Part shown: positions 39,008 to 49,598 of the stretch, piece by piece
Position numbering within the stretch: position 1 is the first letter of the stretch
Layout of the letters: each line of letters starts with the position of its first letter
Origin: Phycisphaerae bacterium
GTDB taxonomy: Bacteria > Planctomycetota > Phycisphaerae > UBA1845
Direction of reading: 5' to 3'
DNA: 64,000 nt
NCBI GenBank assembly: GCA_029260215.1
Contig: JAJDDQ010000064.1
Location: 35,053-99,052 of the forward strand
Notes under the pieces: model-generated
Told to the model about the DNA's origin: nothing
Databases searched by the model: none
The model's input: only the letters and a program-made list of their open reading frames with translations
Program-made: the position numbers and the translations under genes

Positions 39008-39466
39008 CTAAAGCGAAATCCAGATCGAAAAGTCGATCAGATCTATCGCCCCGTCGTTGTTCAAGTCGGTGCATCGGCATTGGCCTACGGGCGCGCTGCC
39101 GAAGCAAAGCTGGAAGATGCCGAAGTCGACCAAACTGACGATGTCGTCGCCGTCGAAATCACCGGGTTGCAAGGGGCAATCCGGGGCTTGCAGACAGACG
39201 ATTCCGCCGAAGGTGGCCGTTACATCGTTGTTCTGCGTTTGGCCCACCAGCGGCTGGCCGAACATTACGAACGAGCCGTTGTCGAGGCGAGCACCGGCGG
39301 CGTCGAAGGTGAAGCAATCGTGTCCGCCGGTACCACCAAACTCGGACGAGTAAGCCGTTGCGGATTGCCCGTTTTCATCGGAAATGTACGCCATTCCAAC
39401 GGTCGAGGCTCCGAGCAACACAGCCAGCCAGATGCGACGATGGGTTATTGATTTATGTCCGATCAT
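39008..39466 (-). CDS. Exported protein with dockerin-like EF-hand pair
   Basis: Signal-like N-terminus; GDFDGDDIVSLVDFGIFQLCFG...DLNNDGAIDLIDFSIWIS. Confidence 0.72.
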   Translation of the reverse strand: MIGHKSITHRRIWLAVLLGASTVGMAYISDENGQSATAYSSEFGGTGGHDCFTFDAAGARLDNGSFVMFGQPLVGQTQNNDVTATFGGIVCLQAPDCPLQPGDFDGDDIVSLVDFGIFQLCFGSAPVGQCRCTDLNNDGAIDLIDFSIWISL

Positions 39467-39468
39467 GA

Positions 39469-40623
39469 TTATTCACCAGTCCCGCCGGGGCTGTCGCAAG
39501 CTCCAATAGAGGCGGAAAAATAGGAGTCCATTTCGGCGTGGAAACCGGGTGACAGCGTGATGCGGTCACCGGCTCGTATGGAAACACCGCTGAATGCGGC
39601 GGCTACAAAGTCGCTGTTGGGGTTGCCCATCGTGTCGGTCACCTGGCGGTAGAAAACGGATCCTTCCGGGATCGTCCCCAGGAGTTGCGATGTGTCTGTC
39701 GGGCATTGATCGTCGCAGGGGCCTGCTGTGGCGGAGGTGCCCGGGCTTGGAAAGCCGACCTGGCAGAATACCACGATTCGATTCTGCCGATTGACGTCGT
39801 CCGACCCGTCGTTGTCGACGTCGTCCGTGATGCCGTCGCCGGTAAGGAACCCCGTGCCCGTAAACCAGTCCGCCACCGTGGCGGGTGGGTTTTCCGGATC
39901 GTCCAACGCGTTGTTCGGGGCCAGCTCGACGAAGTTGGGGACCGCTCCCTCGAAGTGAACGTGCGGGCCGGAAGCAAAACCGACATCACCCTCGATGCCG
40001 AGGGGGGTGCCCGCACTCACGAACTCGCCCACGAATCGGCCTGCGCCTGGATTGCCGTTGTTGTCCGTGCCCTGTCCGATGGTGTTGAACAACATGTGCG
40101 TGTACTTCGTCCATTCGCCGTTGGGGTGTTCCATCCAGACCAGATTGTTCGGCCCGCTCAGGCATGTTCCCGCACCGGGGCAGTTGCCGCCATTGCTCTC
40201 AAAGTTGCGCTCGCAGCAATTCGTGCTCGCGCTTGTGTTCCCCCCGCAGGCCATCATTTGGGCTTGCTGATTCTCCTGACTGGTCGTAGTGCCGTCGCCA
40301 TCGCAGTCGTTGTTCGATCCGCAGGCGTTTGGACACCATGTGTCGTTGTTCTCCACAAGGATGCGTATCCAGCCGGCGGCAGCAGCCACAATGACTGTCG
40401 GAGCTCCCGCGCCGGTCATGTCCACGCGGTTCAGTGTGGTGGGGTGGTTCAGGTAATTGTTCGAGAATGATACGGTCGTACCGTCCGCAAAGGGCAGACG
40501 GTAGACGCCCTTGGTCACGGGGATCGGCTGGGAATCCTGAGCCTGGGCTGTATCCGTCGCAAAATGGCACGACAGAGCAAGCGCGACGAGGCTTACGATC
40601 CGATTGGAATTGTACGCGCGCAT
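39469..40623 (-). CDS. Exported M23-peptidase-like protein (GPHVHFE) with C-terminal AGDRITLSPGFHAEMDSYFSASIG motif
   Basis: Signal peptide; GIEGDVGFASGPHVHFEG; C-terminal motif resembles Bacteroidetes-style adhesion/sorting-proximal domain. Confidence 0.72.
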   Translation of the reverse strand: MRAYNSNRIVSLVALALSCHFATDTAQAQDSQPIPVTKGVYRLPFADGTTVSFSNNYLNHPTTLNRVDMTGAGAPTVIVAAAAGWIRILVENNDTWCPNACGSNNDCDGDGTTTSQENQQAQMMACGGNTSASTNCCERNFESNGGNCPGAGTCLSGPNNLVWMEHPNGEWTKYTHMLFNTIGQGTDNNGNPGAGRFVGEFVSAGTPLGIEGDVGFASGPHVHFEGAVPNFVELAPNNALDDPENPPATVADWFTGTGFLTGDGITDDVDNDGSDDVNRQNRIVVFCQVGFPSPGTSATAGPCDDQCPTDTSQLLGTIPEGSVFYRQVTDTMGNPNSDFVAAAFSGVSIRAGDRITLSPGFHAEMDSYFSASIGACDSPGGTGE

Positions 40624-42455
40624 TACTTCGCTCCCTGGTGGCCGGTGGCGGGCTGGTTCGACTGGTCGCGGAGTCGCGCGTTTTCCATCTCGAGCGAGTT
40701 GAGACGCTTGTCCATTTTGATCAGATGCAGCGTCAGCTCCTCGACCTTTTGAAGCAGCTTCGATTCCATCTCACCCACGCCGACGCCGTGCTCGGACACC
40801 TCCTTGGCTGATGGGATGTCGGGCAGGTGGCCATGCTTGGCGATGTGGGCTTCCACCTGCTCCAGGGAGCGCAGTTTGTAGTCCGGTTTGAACACAAAAT
40901 CCGACCAGCCGGTGTCCACGACGATCTCTTTGGCGCGCACCCTGCCGTTGACCGCCAAGCGGAAGTTGCCCGGGGTCTGCGTGCCGATACCAACGCTGTT
41001 TGTAGCCCGGTCGATCACGAGCACGTTGGTGTTGGTCCCGCTCAGTTTGGTGCCGATCAGGAGTTTATTGGTTGCGCCGTTCCACCAGAAATACGCTCCG
41101 CCGTCAAAGTTTCCGTTCGCGTTCTCGAGAAGCTCAAGACGGGCAGCATTGGCGGAGTTGGTTCCCGTGTCGTCCCGAATTTGCATAGACGGATCGTTGC
41201 CCTGAACAACGAGTTCGTGATTGGGTTGTGTCGTGCCGATCCCGACGTTCCCGCCCGAGGTGATGGTCATGCGATCCGAATTGTTCGTACCGAGGATTAG
41301 AGAGTCTCCGAATTCCTGCATGATCTCGAGGCTGTTGTCGCCGTCACGAAATCCAACCCGGGCGGCTACCGCGCCGCCATCCTGGCGCATGACCAGTCTC
41401 GCGTTTTGATCTTCACCGATGTTGTTTGTGTCGGCATCGAGGATCAGGTCGATTCCTCCGAGAGAAGCCAGGTGCAACAGGCTTTGCGGGTTTGTATGTC
41501 CGATGCCGACATTGCCGCCGCCGGCGGCGATCGTCACTTCTTCCGACGAAATCGCGTTCAGGCCAAGACGGCTGGTCGTCGAATCGATCCGTGCGCCAGT
41601 GCCTCCGAAGGACAGATTGGCGTTGTTGGCACCGTCATGCAGAATGAGGAAGCCCCCGGTCTCCGTAGCGATAAGTCTGCTTCTTAAAGCCCCGTTGGTA
41701 TCAAACATTGTCAACGAGCTGCCGGTACCAGCGCGGGCTGTCAGATTCACCGTTCTCAAATTGTTGGTTGCGTTGTAAAGCAGGAGCTGACCGTAAGAGC
41801 CACCCTTGAACGGAAGCGACCGAAGCCAAGCATCCCGCAGGCCGTCCGCACCGTTGACTTGGACCCATTTTTGGCTGCCGTCAATACTGACGCCGATTGG
41901 GTGGCTTGCTGTCGAAGGGTCGAAAAGTTCGATGGTGCTGAGAGGCCCGTCAATCGCGACGTTGGGCATCGCCACACCACCAAACACACGCAGCGAACCA
42001 GCCGTGGTCGTGTCCCCAAGATCGACGTTGTCGGTCAGTTCTTGATTCTCGACGCGGTCAACGCGGAAGGCGTACGGCACGACGCCGAACGGAATTCGCG
42101 GCGACAGTTCATCGCCGATCGGATCGTCGTCCACATCGTCCACGGTTATTCCGACCCAAACCGTCGTGCCGGTGAAGATGGCCGGGTCCAGCGGGCCGAC
42201 GCGCGCAGCCATCACGCCGTTGACGGTGACGACATTGACGTCAAGAACACTGCCGACGATCTCAATCGATTTCGGATCGTCGTAAAAGTAGAAGTCTATA
42301 CGATGCGAAATGTCGGCCACGGCATCACCGTTGGCGTCGGTGAGTCGCGCCTGGACGCTGATCTCGCGAGAGGTCGCGTCCAGAATCTGAGCATTGGAAA
42401 TCGCAGCGCACACCGCGATCGCCACAACGGGCAAGGCAAGGCATTTTACGAACAT
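40623..42455 (-). CDS. Exported tail-fibre-like protein with NVGIGTT-type repeats and C-terminal coiled coil
   Basis: GNVGIGHTNPQSLLHL, GNVGIGTTQPNHELVVQG, SVGIGTQTPGNFRLAVNG; VEAHIAKHGHLPDIPSAKEVSEHGVGVGEMESKLLQKVEELTLHLI. Confidence 0.78.
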   Translation of the reverse strand: MFVKCLALPVVAIAVCAAISNAQILDATSREISVQARLTDANGDAVADISHRIDFYFYDDPKSIEIVGSVLDVNVVTVNGVMAARVGPLDPAIFTGTTVWVGITVDDVDDDPIGDELSPRIPFGVVPYAFRVDRVENQELTDNVDLGDTTTAGSLRVFGGVAMPNVAIDGPLSTIELFDPSTASHPIGVSIDGSQKWVQVNGADGLRDAWLRSLPFKGGSYGQLLLYNATNNLRTVNLTARAGTGSSLTMFDTNGALRSRLIATETGGFLILHDGANNANLSFGGTGARIDSTTSRLGLNAISSEEVTIAAGGGNVGIGHTNPQSLLHLASLGGIDLILDADTNNIGEDQNARLVMRQDGGAVAARVGFRDGDNSLEIMQEFGDSLILGTNNSDRMTITSGGNVGIGTTQPNHELVVQGNDPSMQIRDDTGTNSANAARLELLENANGNFDGGAYFWWNGATNKLLIGTKLSGTNTNVLVIDRATNSVGIGTQTPGNFRLAVNGRVRAKEIVVDTGWSDFVFKPDYKLRSLEQVEAHIAKHGHLPDIPSAKEVSEHGVGVGEMESKLLQKVEELTLHLIKMDKRLNSLEMENARLRDQSNQPATGHQGAK

Positions 42456-42900
42456 TTGCTAGTCTCCCTATTTGTGTGGTTCTCCGCCGAAAACAGAACC
42501 GTGTATTCGTGAGTTACGTCGATCCGAAACTTGGCCAAGCGGTTGTCGTCGTGTTTACGCTCAACTGTTTTCCCAAGGGGAGGGGGCGAGAATGGAATGC
42601 AGGCGAACCGACACCTGCGCACTCGTACCGCGTCCAGGATGCACGCGATGAAATTCAACCACCGTGCGCACCGAAAGCCGACCAATGGTCGCGGTCGCTC
42701 CGTTCAGCGCCGCCGCCCGATCTGCCACCTTCGCGGTCAAGTTTCACCCGAAATTCTAAAGACAACCCCGTAGCCCTGTCGCCCATGCTAGGGGCTCCGC
42801 GTCCGAGAATCCAGTTTATTTTCACAAGGAATATGTCCGTTTTCCGAGCGATGCGCCGACAGAATCAGCCATACCGGCGTCAGGGCACGACGCAAAAAGC

Positions 42901-42933
42901 AAAAAGCCCGCGGTGTGGGTCCGCGGGCTTTTT
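42901..42933. terminator. Terminator hairpin AAAAAGCCCGCGG-tgtgggt-CCGCGGGCTTTTT downstream of sppA
   Basis: Perfect 13-bp inverted repeat with A/T ends, 37 bp beyond sppA stop. Confidence 0.88.
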
Positions 42934-42969
42934 GCGATTGTGTGGTTGTTGGGTTGTCGCCCGGTTGGT

Positions 42970-44817
42970 TCAGCGAATGACGAACTCAAACGGCAGCATG
43001 GTGATCACACCTTCCTTGTGGATCAGTTCCAGCCGGGTGAGGGCCTGGGTCAGCGCCGCCGCCCGTGCGGGCTCCATTTGCCGGAGCAGGGGCAGAACCA
43101 TATCCATCAAAGCTGATTGCCGACTGAACAATGTCGTTTGCGTGCGTACGGTCAGGTCTGTGGGTCTTTTGCCTTCGCCGGACAATTCCTGAAAAATCGT
43201 CTGGAAGAAATCCTTCGGCTCGGGCACGACGCGTACGTCGTAGTCGCTGATTTTCGCCTGACGAGCCGCGAATTCGATGGCATCGTGAAAGCCGCCGATT
43301 TTGTCCACCAAACCGTTTTCGACGGCTTGCTTGCCGGTGAAAACACGTCCGCTGGCCAGCTTGTCAATTGGCTTGCTCAGCTTGTCGCCACGGCAGGCGG
43401 TGACGTGGCCTTTGAAAATGTCGTAAATTTCGCTCATCCAATCGTGGATTTTGGTTCGCTGACGCTCGCTGAAGGGTTCGAGCGTGTTCATGATGTCGGC
43501 GTTCGCACCGCGTGCATGCGGTACCCAATCCACACCGAGCTTGTTCCACAGACCGGCGGTAACGATCTTTCCACCGACCACGCCAATGGAACCGGTGATC
43601 GTGGTCTCGTCCGCGAAGATCATATCCGCGCCCATAGCCACGTAGTACCCGCCGCTGGCTGCGACGTTCCCCATCGACACGATGAGCGGCTTCTTAGCTT
43701 GAACCTTCTTTGCGGCGCGGAGGATAATCTCGCTGGCCAAGGCAGAGCCGCCGGGCGAGTTGACGCGGAGGACGACGGCTTTGATCGATTTGTCGGTCTC
43801 AGCCTCACGCAGGGCGCGTTCAATATCGCCGCTGAACGCCCCGCTGGACCCACCAAAGGGCGACGGCTCACCAAAGCCGGTCACGATCGCACCGTCTACA
43901 TAGACAATGCCGACCGCCGGCGCTGAGTTCTTCTTTTTTCCACCGCCGAACATGTCACCGAAGATGGAGAACATGGCGAACGGGTTGGAGAAATCCATCT
44001 TGGGGCCGTCTTTTACGGCGTAGCGATTGTCGATTTCAACATCGTCGCCGTAGATGGCATTGATTTCGTCGATGAATTCGTCGCGATATTTCACCGAATC
44101 GATCAGCCCCAGCTCAAGCGCCTTCTCAGCCGAGTAGGGACCGTTGTCGATGATCTTGCGTACTTTGTCGGACGACATGCCGCGCGCGTCGGCGACCATG
44201 TCGACGATGCTGCCGTACAGGCCGTCGAGAAGCCAGTCGATGTTTTCCTGAGCGGCTTCACTGGGGCCGGAGCGGTAGAAAGTTTCGCCGGCGGACTTGT
44301 AGTCGCCGATGTGAACGATGTCCGCCTCGCACCCAATCTTGGTCAGCATGTGCTTGAGGTACATTCCCTCCGCGTAGAAACCGTTGAGCCAGACGTCGGC
44401 CGTCGGCACGATACTCAAGTCCGTCGCAGCCGATGCGAGCGCGTACAAACCGGTGTTCAGCGAATCAACGTGAACGAAGACGCGTTTGTCGATGGCTTTG
44501 AACTTCTTCAACTCGTCGCGCAGTTCCTCCAGTTGTGCAGACCCCAAGCCGATGCTCGACATGGTCAACACAATCGCTCGGACATCATCATCCTTGCGTG
44601 CTTTGGCCAGCCGTTCGAGCGTGCGTTTGAGCGACGGTGCCTTCCCGCCAGACAAGCCGAAGGGGTCTTCGCGAGGTGTTTCACTCATCGCACCTGAAAG
44701 ATGAAAATGAGCGATCTTTTTCCGCTCAGACTTGTCAAACTGCGCTGACGCAGCAATGGGGAACATAACAGCGACCGCCAACGCGACGGACCAACTTCTG
44801 ACGACAACTTTGGACAT
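42970..44817 (-). CDS. sppA: Signal peptide peptidase SppA (long type)
   Basis: VVLRVNSPGGSALASEIILRA, PLIVSMGNVAASGGYYVAMGADMIFADETTITGSIGVV. Confidence 0.94.
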   Translation of the reverse strand: MSKVVVRSWSVALAVAVMFPIAASAQFDKSERKKIAHFHLSGAMSETPREDPFGLSGGKAPSLKRTLERLAKARKDDDVRAIVLTMSSIGLGSAQLEELRDELKKFKAIDKRVFVHVDSLNTGLYALASAATDLSIVPTADVWLNGFYAEGMYLKHMLTKIGCEADIVHIGDYKSAGETFYRSGPSEAAQENIDWLLDGLYGSIVDMVADARGMSSDKVRKIIDNGPYSAEKALELGLIDSVKYRDEFIDEINAIYGDDVEIDNRYAVKDGPKMDFSNPFAMFSIFGDMFGGGKKKNSAPAVGIVYVDGAIVTGFGEPSPFGGSSGAFSGDIERALREAETDKSIKAVVLRVNSPGGSALASEIILRAAKKVQAKKPLIVSMGNVAASGGYYVAMGADMIFADETTITGSIGVVGGKIVTAGLWNKLGVDWVPHARGANADIMNTLEPFSERQRTKIHDWMSEIYDIFKGHVTACRGDKLSKPIDKLASGRVFTGKQAVENGLVDKIGGFHDAIEFAARQAKISDYDVRVVPEPKDFFQTIFQELSGEGKRPTDLTVRTQTTLFSRQSALMDMVLPLLRQMEPARAAALTQALTRLELIHKEGVITMLPFEFVIR

Positions 44818-45075
44818 TTGGGAACCTCCGAATTCTCGCAAGCAAATCTAAGCGACCACGCTATTCCGAATACCAGTCTACATCGTCATCGGCTCGTCGT
44901 CGCCCATTCGCACGGTATTCGACAAGACCGGACAGGTATGTGCCTGCCGCGACGAAAAGGGACGATTTCAGAGGATCATTGCAATCGGACACCTGATCGC
45001 GCTACAATCGTCCGAAAGTACCTTCGATGTCGCGGTGGCTTGCGGCCTTCGATCGTCGGCGCGGAGAAATGACAA

Positions 45076-48000
45076 ATGCATCGTCTTGCTGGGCTTGCAC
45101 TCACAGCAGCCACCGTCGTTTGGGTATCCCCTGTCCGGGGCGTCCCGAACGTTCAGGCGGAGGGCTTGGATTCTATTTTTACGGTCAGTTCCCACCCGGG
45201 CGAGAGCCTGGTGGTCAAAAGCGATCTCAATCGCCTGCGACGGTATACCGGTGGCGAGAAGCCTCGCGTGGCGGGATTCCCGCTTTCGCGCGACGTTTCG
45301 GTCGATCTGGAGTTGCAGCGTTTGCGCGTGGCTGCCCCCAACGCCCGATTCGTTCTCGGCAGGCGGAATGGGCCTGACGTTGCGATTGAATACAACCCCG
45401 ATCGCGTGGTGATGTTCAGGGGTAAGGTCTCGGGAGAGGCGGACTCGAGCGTCTTCGTCGCGTTCGGTCCCGACTTTGCTACAGGACGCATCAAGACTTC
45501 AGCCAATGGTGGAACGTACCAGATTTCCAATTCGTTGCTGGGCGGTGCGAAGCTGCCTTCCGGTTCGTTCACGGTTTACGAGCCGACTGGTTCAGGTGTC
45601 GGGCAGCCGCCGGTCACGTTTTGCGGAACGGATACGTCGGGCGTGGTCATGCAGGAAGGGCCTCTCATCGTCGGCGATTCCGTACCGTCGAAATTGAAAC
45701 ACATCGAAATCGCGATCGATTCGGACTACGAGTATTTCGAGCTGTTCGGGAATCTCGAATCGGCGCTCGATTACACGCTCGCGCTCTACGGCGTGATGAG
45801 CGATATCTACATACGCGATGTGAACGCGCGTCTCGAACTGGTATTCATACGATTGTGGGATAATGCGGACGACCTCTTCAACGAGCCGGACCCGTTCTCG
45901 CCGTTTCGAAGCCAATGGAGTGCCAACATGGACAACGTCGATCGCGACGTGGCCCAACTGCTCACCGGGCGACGAAATCTGCCCTACGGCGGCGTGGCGC
46001 AACTCAACGGCCTGTGTACCAACCGCGCATACTCTGTCGCGGGTTACCTGCTCGGCTCGTTTCCCAGCCCGGATCGCCCGAGCCACGCGCACTGGGACAT
46101 CATCGTCACCGCGCACGAGTTAGGCCACAATTGCAATACGACGCACACGCACAGCTACTTTCCACAGATCGACAATTGCGCCGGCGGTGAAATCACGCGC
46201 AGCTCGATCATGAGTTACTGCCACCTGAATCCGGGTGGGAACGGAAACGTGGATCTGCGTTTTCATGCTCGCGTGCAAACTGTGATGCAGTCGTACATCA
46301 ACGGTGCCGCCTGCGTGGATGTCGATTGCAATCAGAACAGCATTCTCGACACCCTGGATATACTCAATCTCAGCAGCGCCGATGAGAACGACAACAACAT
46401 TCCCGACGAATGCGAGGACTGCAACGATAACGGCCTCATTGACATCGAAGAAATTCTGGCTGCCGGCATATTGGACGTGGATTTCAACGGTGTGCCCGAT
46501 AGTTGCCAAGCCGACTGCAACAGCAACGGTCGGCCTGATGCTACAGATGTCATGCTCGGATTCAGCCCGGACGTTGAGGGCAATCTCGTGCCCGATGAGT
46601 GCGCCCCCGATTGCGACGGCAATGGTGTTGGAGATTATTTCGAGATTCTGGACGACATGTCGCGAGACATCGACCGCAACGCCGTTCTTGACACCTGCCA
46701 GGACTGCGACGGCGACGGCTTGAACGATTTCGATACGCTGAACGGTCGGGGCAACATCTGGATCGCGGGCTTTTTCCGCATCGCCGAGTTTCACGGCGCG
46801 AGTGGTGTTCTCGTTAGATCGAGCGCTTCTGGCCAACTGAATTTTTCGAGTCGGATGCTGATCGATGGAACAGGGCGTGTACTCGTGGGCGATAGCATCG
46901 GCGGGCAGGGTCGCATCGCGGCGTTTGATCGCGACGGCCAACCGCTGAGCGATTTAGTCCCAACGAGCACGAGCGATCTCGGGCTGCCGGGGGGCATCAT
47001 CTTCGGACCTGGCGGGCACATCCTCATCGTCGATTCATCGACAAATCGTGTGCTCGAATTCGACAGCGAGACCGGTGCATTTCGGCGGGTGGTGGTCGCT
47101 TCGGGCGCGGGTGGACTGTTCACCGCACGCGACCTCGCAATCAGCCCAGCCGGTGAAATCCTCGTGACGAATCAGCTTTCCAGCCGAATCAGGCGATACG
47201 ATTTCGAATCCGGGGCGTACCTGGGCGAATTCTTCGCTCCGGGAACGCGCCAGCCGCTGCGCATCGACGGCGGCATGGTCTTCAAACCCGACGGCAACCT
47301 TTTGGTAGCCAGCAATGGTGATCGCGCAATCCTCGAATACCACGGGCAAAGCGGGGAGTTTCTTCGCGTGTTTACGCGCAGCGGCGGTGGCGGCGGGTTC
47401 TGGGAGCTGAATAATCCCAATGCAATTCGTATCGGCCCGGACGGGAATGTCTACGTTCTCGATTCTGGCGGCAACCTGCTACTGCAGAAATATGACGTCC
47501 GTACGGGGTTCTTCCTTCGCTCCTATTTCATCCTGCCGCAAGGCAACGTGTTTTCACCAAACGGGTTCGACTTCATGCCCGACGAGATCGATATCGATTG
47601 CAACCTGAACTTCCTCCAGGATGATTGTGACATCGCCTCGGGACTGTCGCGCGACATCAACAATAATTCGAGGCCGGACGAGTGCGAAACGCTCGGCGAC
47701 AACGACAACGACGGTGACATCGATCTCGACGACTACGTCGCGTTCAGGAACTGCGTCGGCGGACCGGGTCAGAGCGTCTCACCCGAATGCACCGAGGCTG
47801 ACATCGACAACGACAATGACGTGGACTTGATCGACTTTGGCCTGTTCGCGACGACGTTCACCGGAAGCTGCTCTATCGATTTTGTCATACAGCCGGACGA
47901 CGCGACCGTCTGCTTCGGCGACTCCGCAACAATGTCGGTTGAAGTGAATACAGCCAACGCATCCATTCAGTGGTTTCACGATGGTCAGCTCGTCGCGGGT

Positions 48001-48645
48001 GCGAACGGGCCGACGCTCCTGGTCGAGCCGGTCACGGCGCTCGCGATGGGCCGATACAGTGCGACAGCATCGACATCGTGCCGTTCCGTACAATCGTCGA
48101 CGGCTGAGCTGCTTCTGTTCACGCCTCCGACCATTACGACGCAACCGCTGAACGAAACGACCTGTCTCGGCGGCAGCGCTTCATTCACAGCGGCAGCGGC
48201 CGGTCACGGGCCATTCCAGTATCAGTGGCGACTCGACGGTGCGGACATACCGGGGGCAACCGCGCCCACGCTCATGATCGCAAACGTCCTTGCCGGGAAT
48301 ATCGGATTCTACAGTTGCCGCACTACCGATGCCTGCGGACTCAGTACAACGTCCAACGCAGCAGAGTTGGTTAGCGAGGAGGCAGCCTTCTACCTTCAAC
48401 CGACCGACGAGAGCCTCTGCCTCGGCGAATTGCTGTTCCTGGTCGCCAGCGCGAATGGATCCGATGCCTATCAATGGTTCAAAGACGGCGAACCGATCGC
48501 AGGCGCCACGTCGTTCTTCATCGTAACCGAGAACGTGACCGAAGAGGCTGCCGGCGTCTATTGGGTCGTGGCATCGAACGAGTGCAATGACACCGTGTCC
48601 GAAACGGCGGAGGTCGAAATCGTTACGTGTCCGGGCAGCCCTTAG
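45076..48645 (+). CDS. Large exported multidomain metalloprotease (HExxHxxxxxH) with EF-hand repeats, beta-propeller-like and Ig-like domains
   Basis: IIVTAHELGHNCNTTHTHSY; DCNDNG/DCDGNG repeats; GPDGNVYVLDS-type propeller; GDNDNDGDIDLDDYVAFRNC dockerin-like; three Ig-like repeats (TCLGGSASFTAAAAGHGPFQYQW...). Confidence 0.85.
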   Translation: MHRLAGLALTAATVVWVSPVRGVPNVQAEGLDSIFTVSSHPGESLVVKSDLNRLRRYTGGEKPRVAGFPLSRDVSVDLELQRLRVAAPNARFVLGRRNGPDVAIEYNPDRVVMFRGKVSGEADSSVFVAFGPDFATGRIKTSANGGTYQISNSLLGGAKLPSGSFTVYEPTGSGVGQPPVTFCGTDTSGVVMQEGPLIVGDSVPSKLKHIEIAIDSDYEYFELFGNLESALDYTLALYGVMSDIYIRDVNARLELVFIRLWDNADDLFNEPDPFSPFRSQWSANMDNVDRDVAQLLTGRRNLPYGGVAQLNGLCTNRAYSVAGYLLGSFPSPDRPSHAHWDIIVTAHELGHNCNTTHTHSYFPQIDNCAGGEITRSSIMSYCHLNPGGNGNVDLRFHARVQTVMQSYINGAACVDVDCNQNSILDTLDILNLSSADENDNNIPDECEDCNDNGLIDIEEILAAGILDVDFNGVPDSCQADCNSNGRPDATDVMLGFSPDVEGNLVPDECAPDCDGNGVGDYFEILDDMSRDIDRNAVLDTCQDCDGDGLNDFDTLNGRGNIWIAGFFRIAEFHGASGVLVRSSASGQLNFSSRMLIDGTGRVLVGDSIGGQGRIAAFDRDGQPLSDLVPTSTSDLGLPGGIIFGPGGHILIVDSSTNRVLEFDSETGAFRRVVVASGAGGLFTARDLAISPAGEILVTNQLSSRIRRYDFESGAYLGEFFAPGTRQPLRIDGGMVFKPDGNLLVASNGDRAILEYHGQSGEFLRVFTRSGGGGGFWELNNPNAIRIGPDGNVYVLDSGGNLLLQKYDVRTGFFLRSYFILPQGNVFSPNGFDFMPDEIDIDCNLNFLQDDCDIASGLSRDINNNSRPDECETLGDNDNDGDIDLDDYVAFRNCVGGPGQSVSPECTEADIDNDNDVDLIDFGLFATTFTGSCSIDFVIQPDDATVCFGDSATMSVEVNTANASIQWFHDGQLVAGANGPTLLVEPVTALAMGRYSATASTSCRSVQSSTAELLLFTPPTITTQPLNETTCLGGSASFTAAAAGHGPFQYQWRLDGADIPGATAPTLMIANVLAGNIGFYSCRTTDACGLSTTSNAAELVSEEAAFYLQPTDESLCLGELLFLVASANGSDAYQWFKDGEPIAGATSFFIVTENVTEEAAGVYWVVASNECNDTVSETAEVEIVTCPGSP

Positions 48646-49453
48646 AACGGCGCGCGGCACCACGGCCCAGTGCGTACAACGCAATCGCACCAGTCAGCAT
48701 GACCGCGGCCGCGGCACGTTGAAAAACCTCGACCGCAGCGAAACGAGGCGGCACCGTCGTCCATTGTCGAAGCAGGACCAAGCCAACGATCATAATTGCA
48801 AGGCAACCGAGAGACTTGAAACGCCCCATGCCCATGCGCAAAGTCAGCAGCCAGTAGGCCGCGATGACAATAATCTCCCGACCCAGCGGAAACACGGACA
48901 AGCCAAAGGCGAACGCGCGCGGCAGACGAAACAGATTCCTCCACGCGATGCGGACTTCCTCGCCTTTCGTTTCGATGATTTTCGGCGAGCGGCCGGGCGA
49001 CATCGTCTCGCCTTGATCGGTGCGCACCCACACGTGCGTACCATCGGTCACAAGATCCGCCTGAAAACCGAAACCGCGCAACATGGAGGCCGCCACCACA
49101 GCCCGACCGTCGCAATCTTCCCGGCCCGCAAGAATCGTCTCATCGACGGAGGGCATGTAGTCCGCAACGCCCCATGTGTCCCAATCCCAGGCGTAGGGCA
49201 CTTTTCGATAGACAAATGTCTCGACCAGCTTCAACGCATCCGGGCCGGCGTCTGCTTGTTTCATGCTCGGGCGCAGTTCCGCCATCCACGGTCGCAGCAA
49301 GACAGCCTCGGGATCGATCAAGTCGTTCGGCGCTCGCCAGTGTTGAATGTTCCACCACAAATAACGCGGATCAGGGTAACAAACCAACAACACAACGATC
49401 GCCATCAACGCGATCTTGATCGGTACCCGCCGCGTCCAATGGCTGTCCTGCAT
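48623..49453 (-). CDS. Membrane protein with transglutaminase-like cysteine protease domain
   Basis: REDCDGRAVVAASMLRGFGFQADLVTDGTHVWVRT; several TM helices; start placed at MQDSHWTRR. Confidence 0.7.
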   Translation of the reverse strand: MQDSHWTRRVPIKIALMAIVVLLVCYPDPRYLWWNIQHWRAPNDLIDPEAVLLRPWMAELRPSMKQADAGPDALKLVETFVYRKVPYAWDWDTWGVADYMPSVDETILAGREDCDGRAVVAASMLRGFGFQADLVTDGTHVWVRTDQGETMSPGRSPKIIETKGEEVRIAWRNLFRLPRAFAFGLSVFPLGREIIVIAAYWLLTLRMGMGRFKSLGCLAIMIVGLVLLRQWTTVPPRFAAVEVFQRAAAAVMLTGAIALYALGRGAARRSKGCPDT

Positions 49454-49598
49454 GGTCCGCCAATATCGAAACAACAAGAACACCTCCCCAAGTGAATATG
49501 CAATCTGCTTTCGTCCCGGTGGCAGCGAGCGCCCGCACGCACGATAATCCCCGGCATGCACGAACCCAAGCTGACACTCGAAACGCTCGCGGACACTT

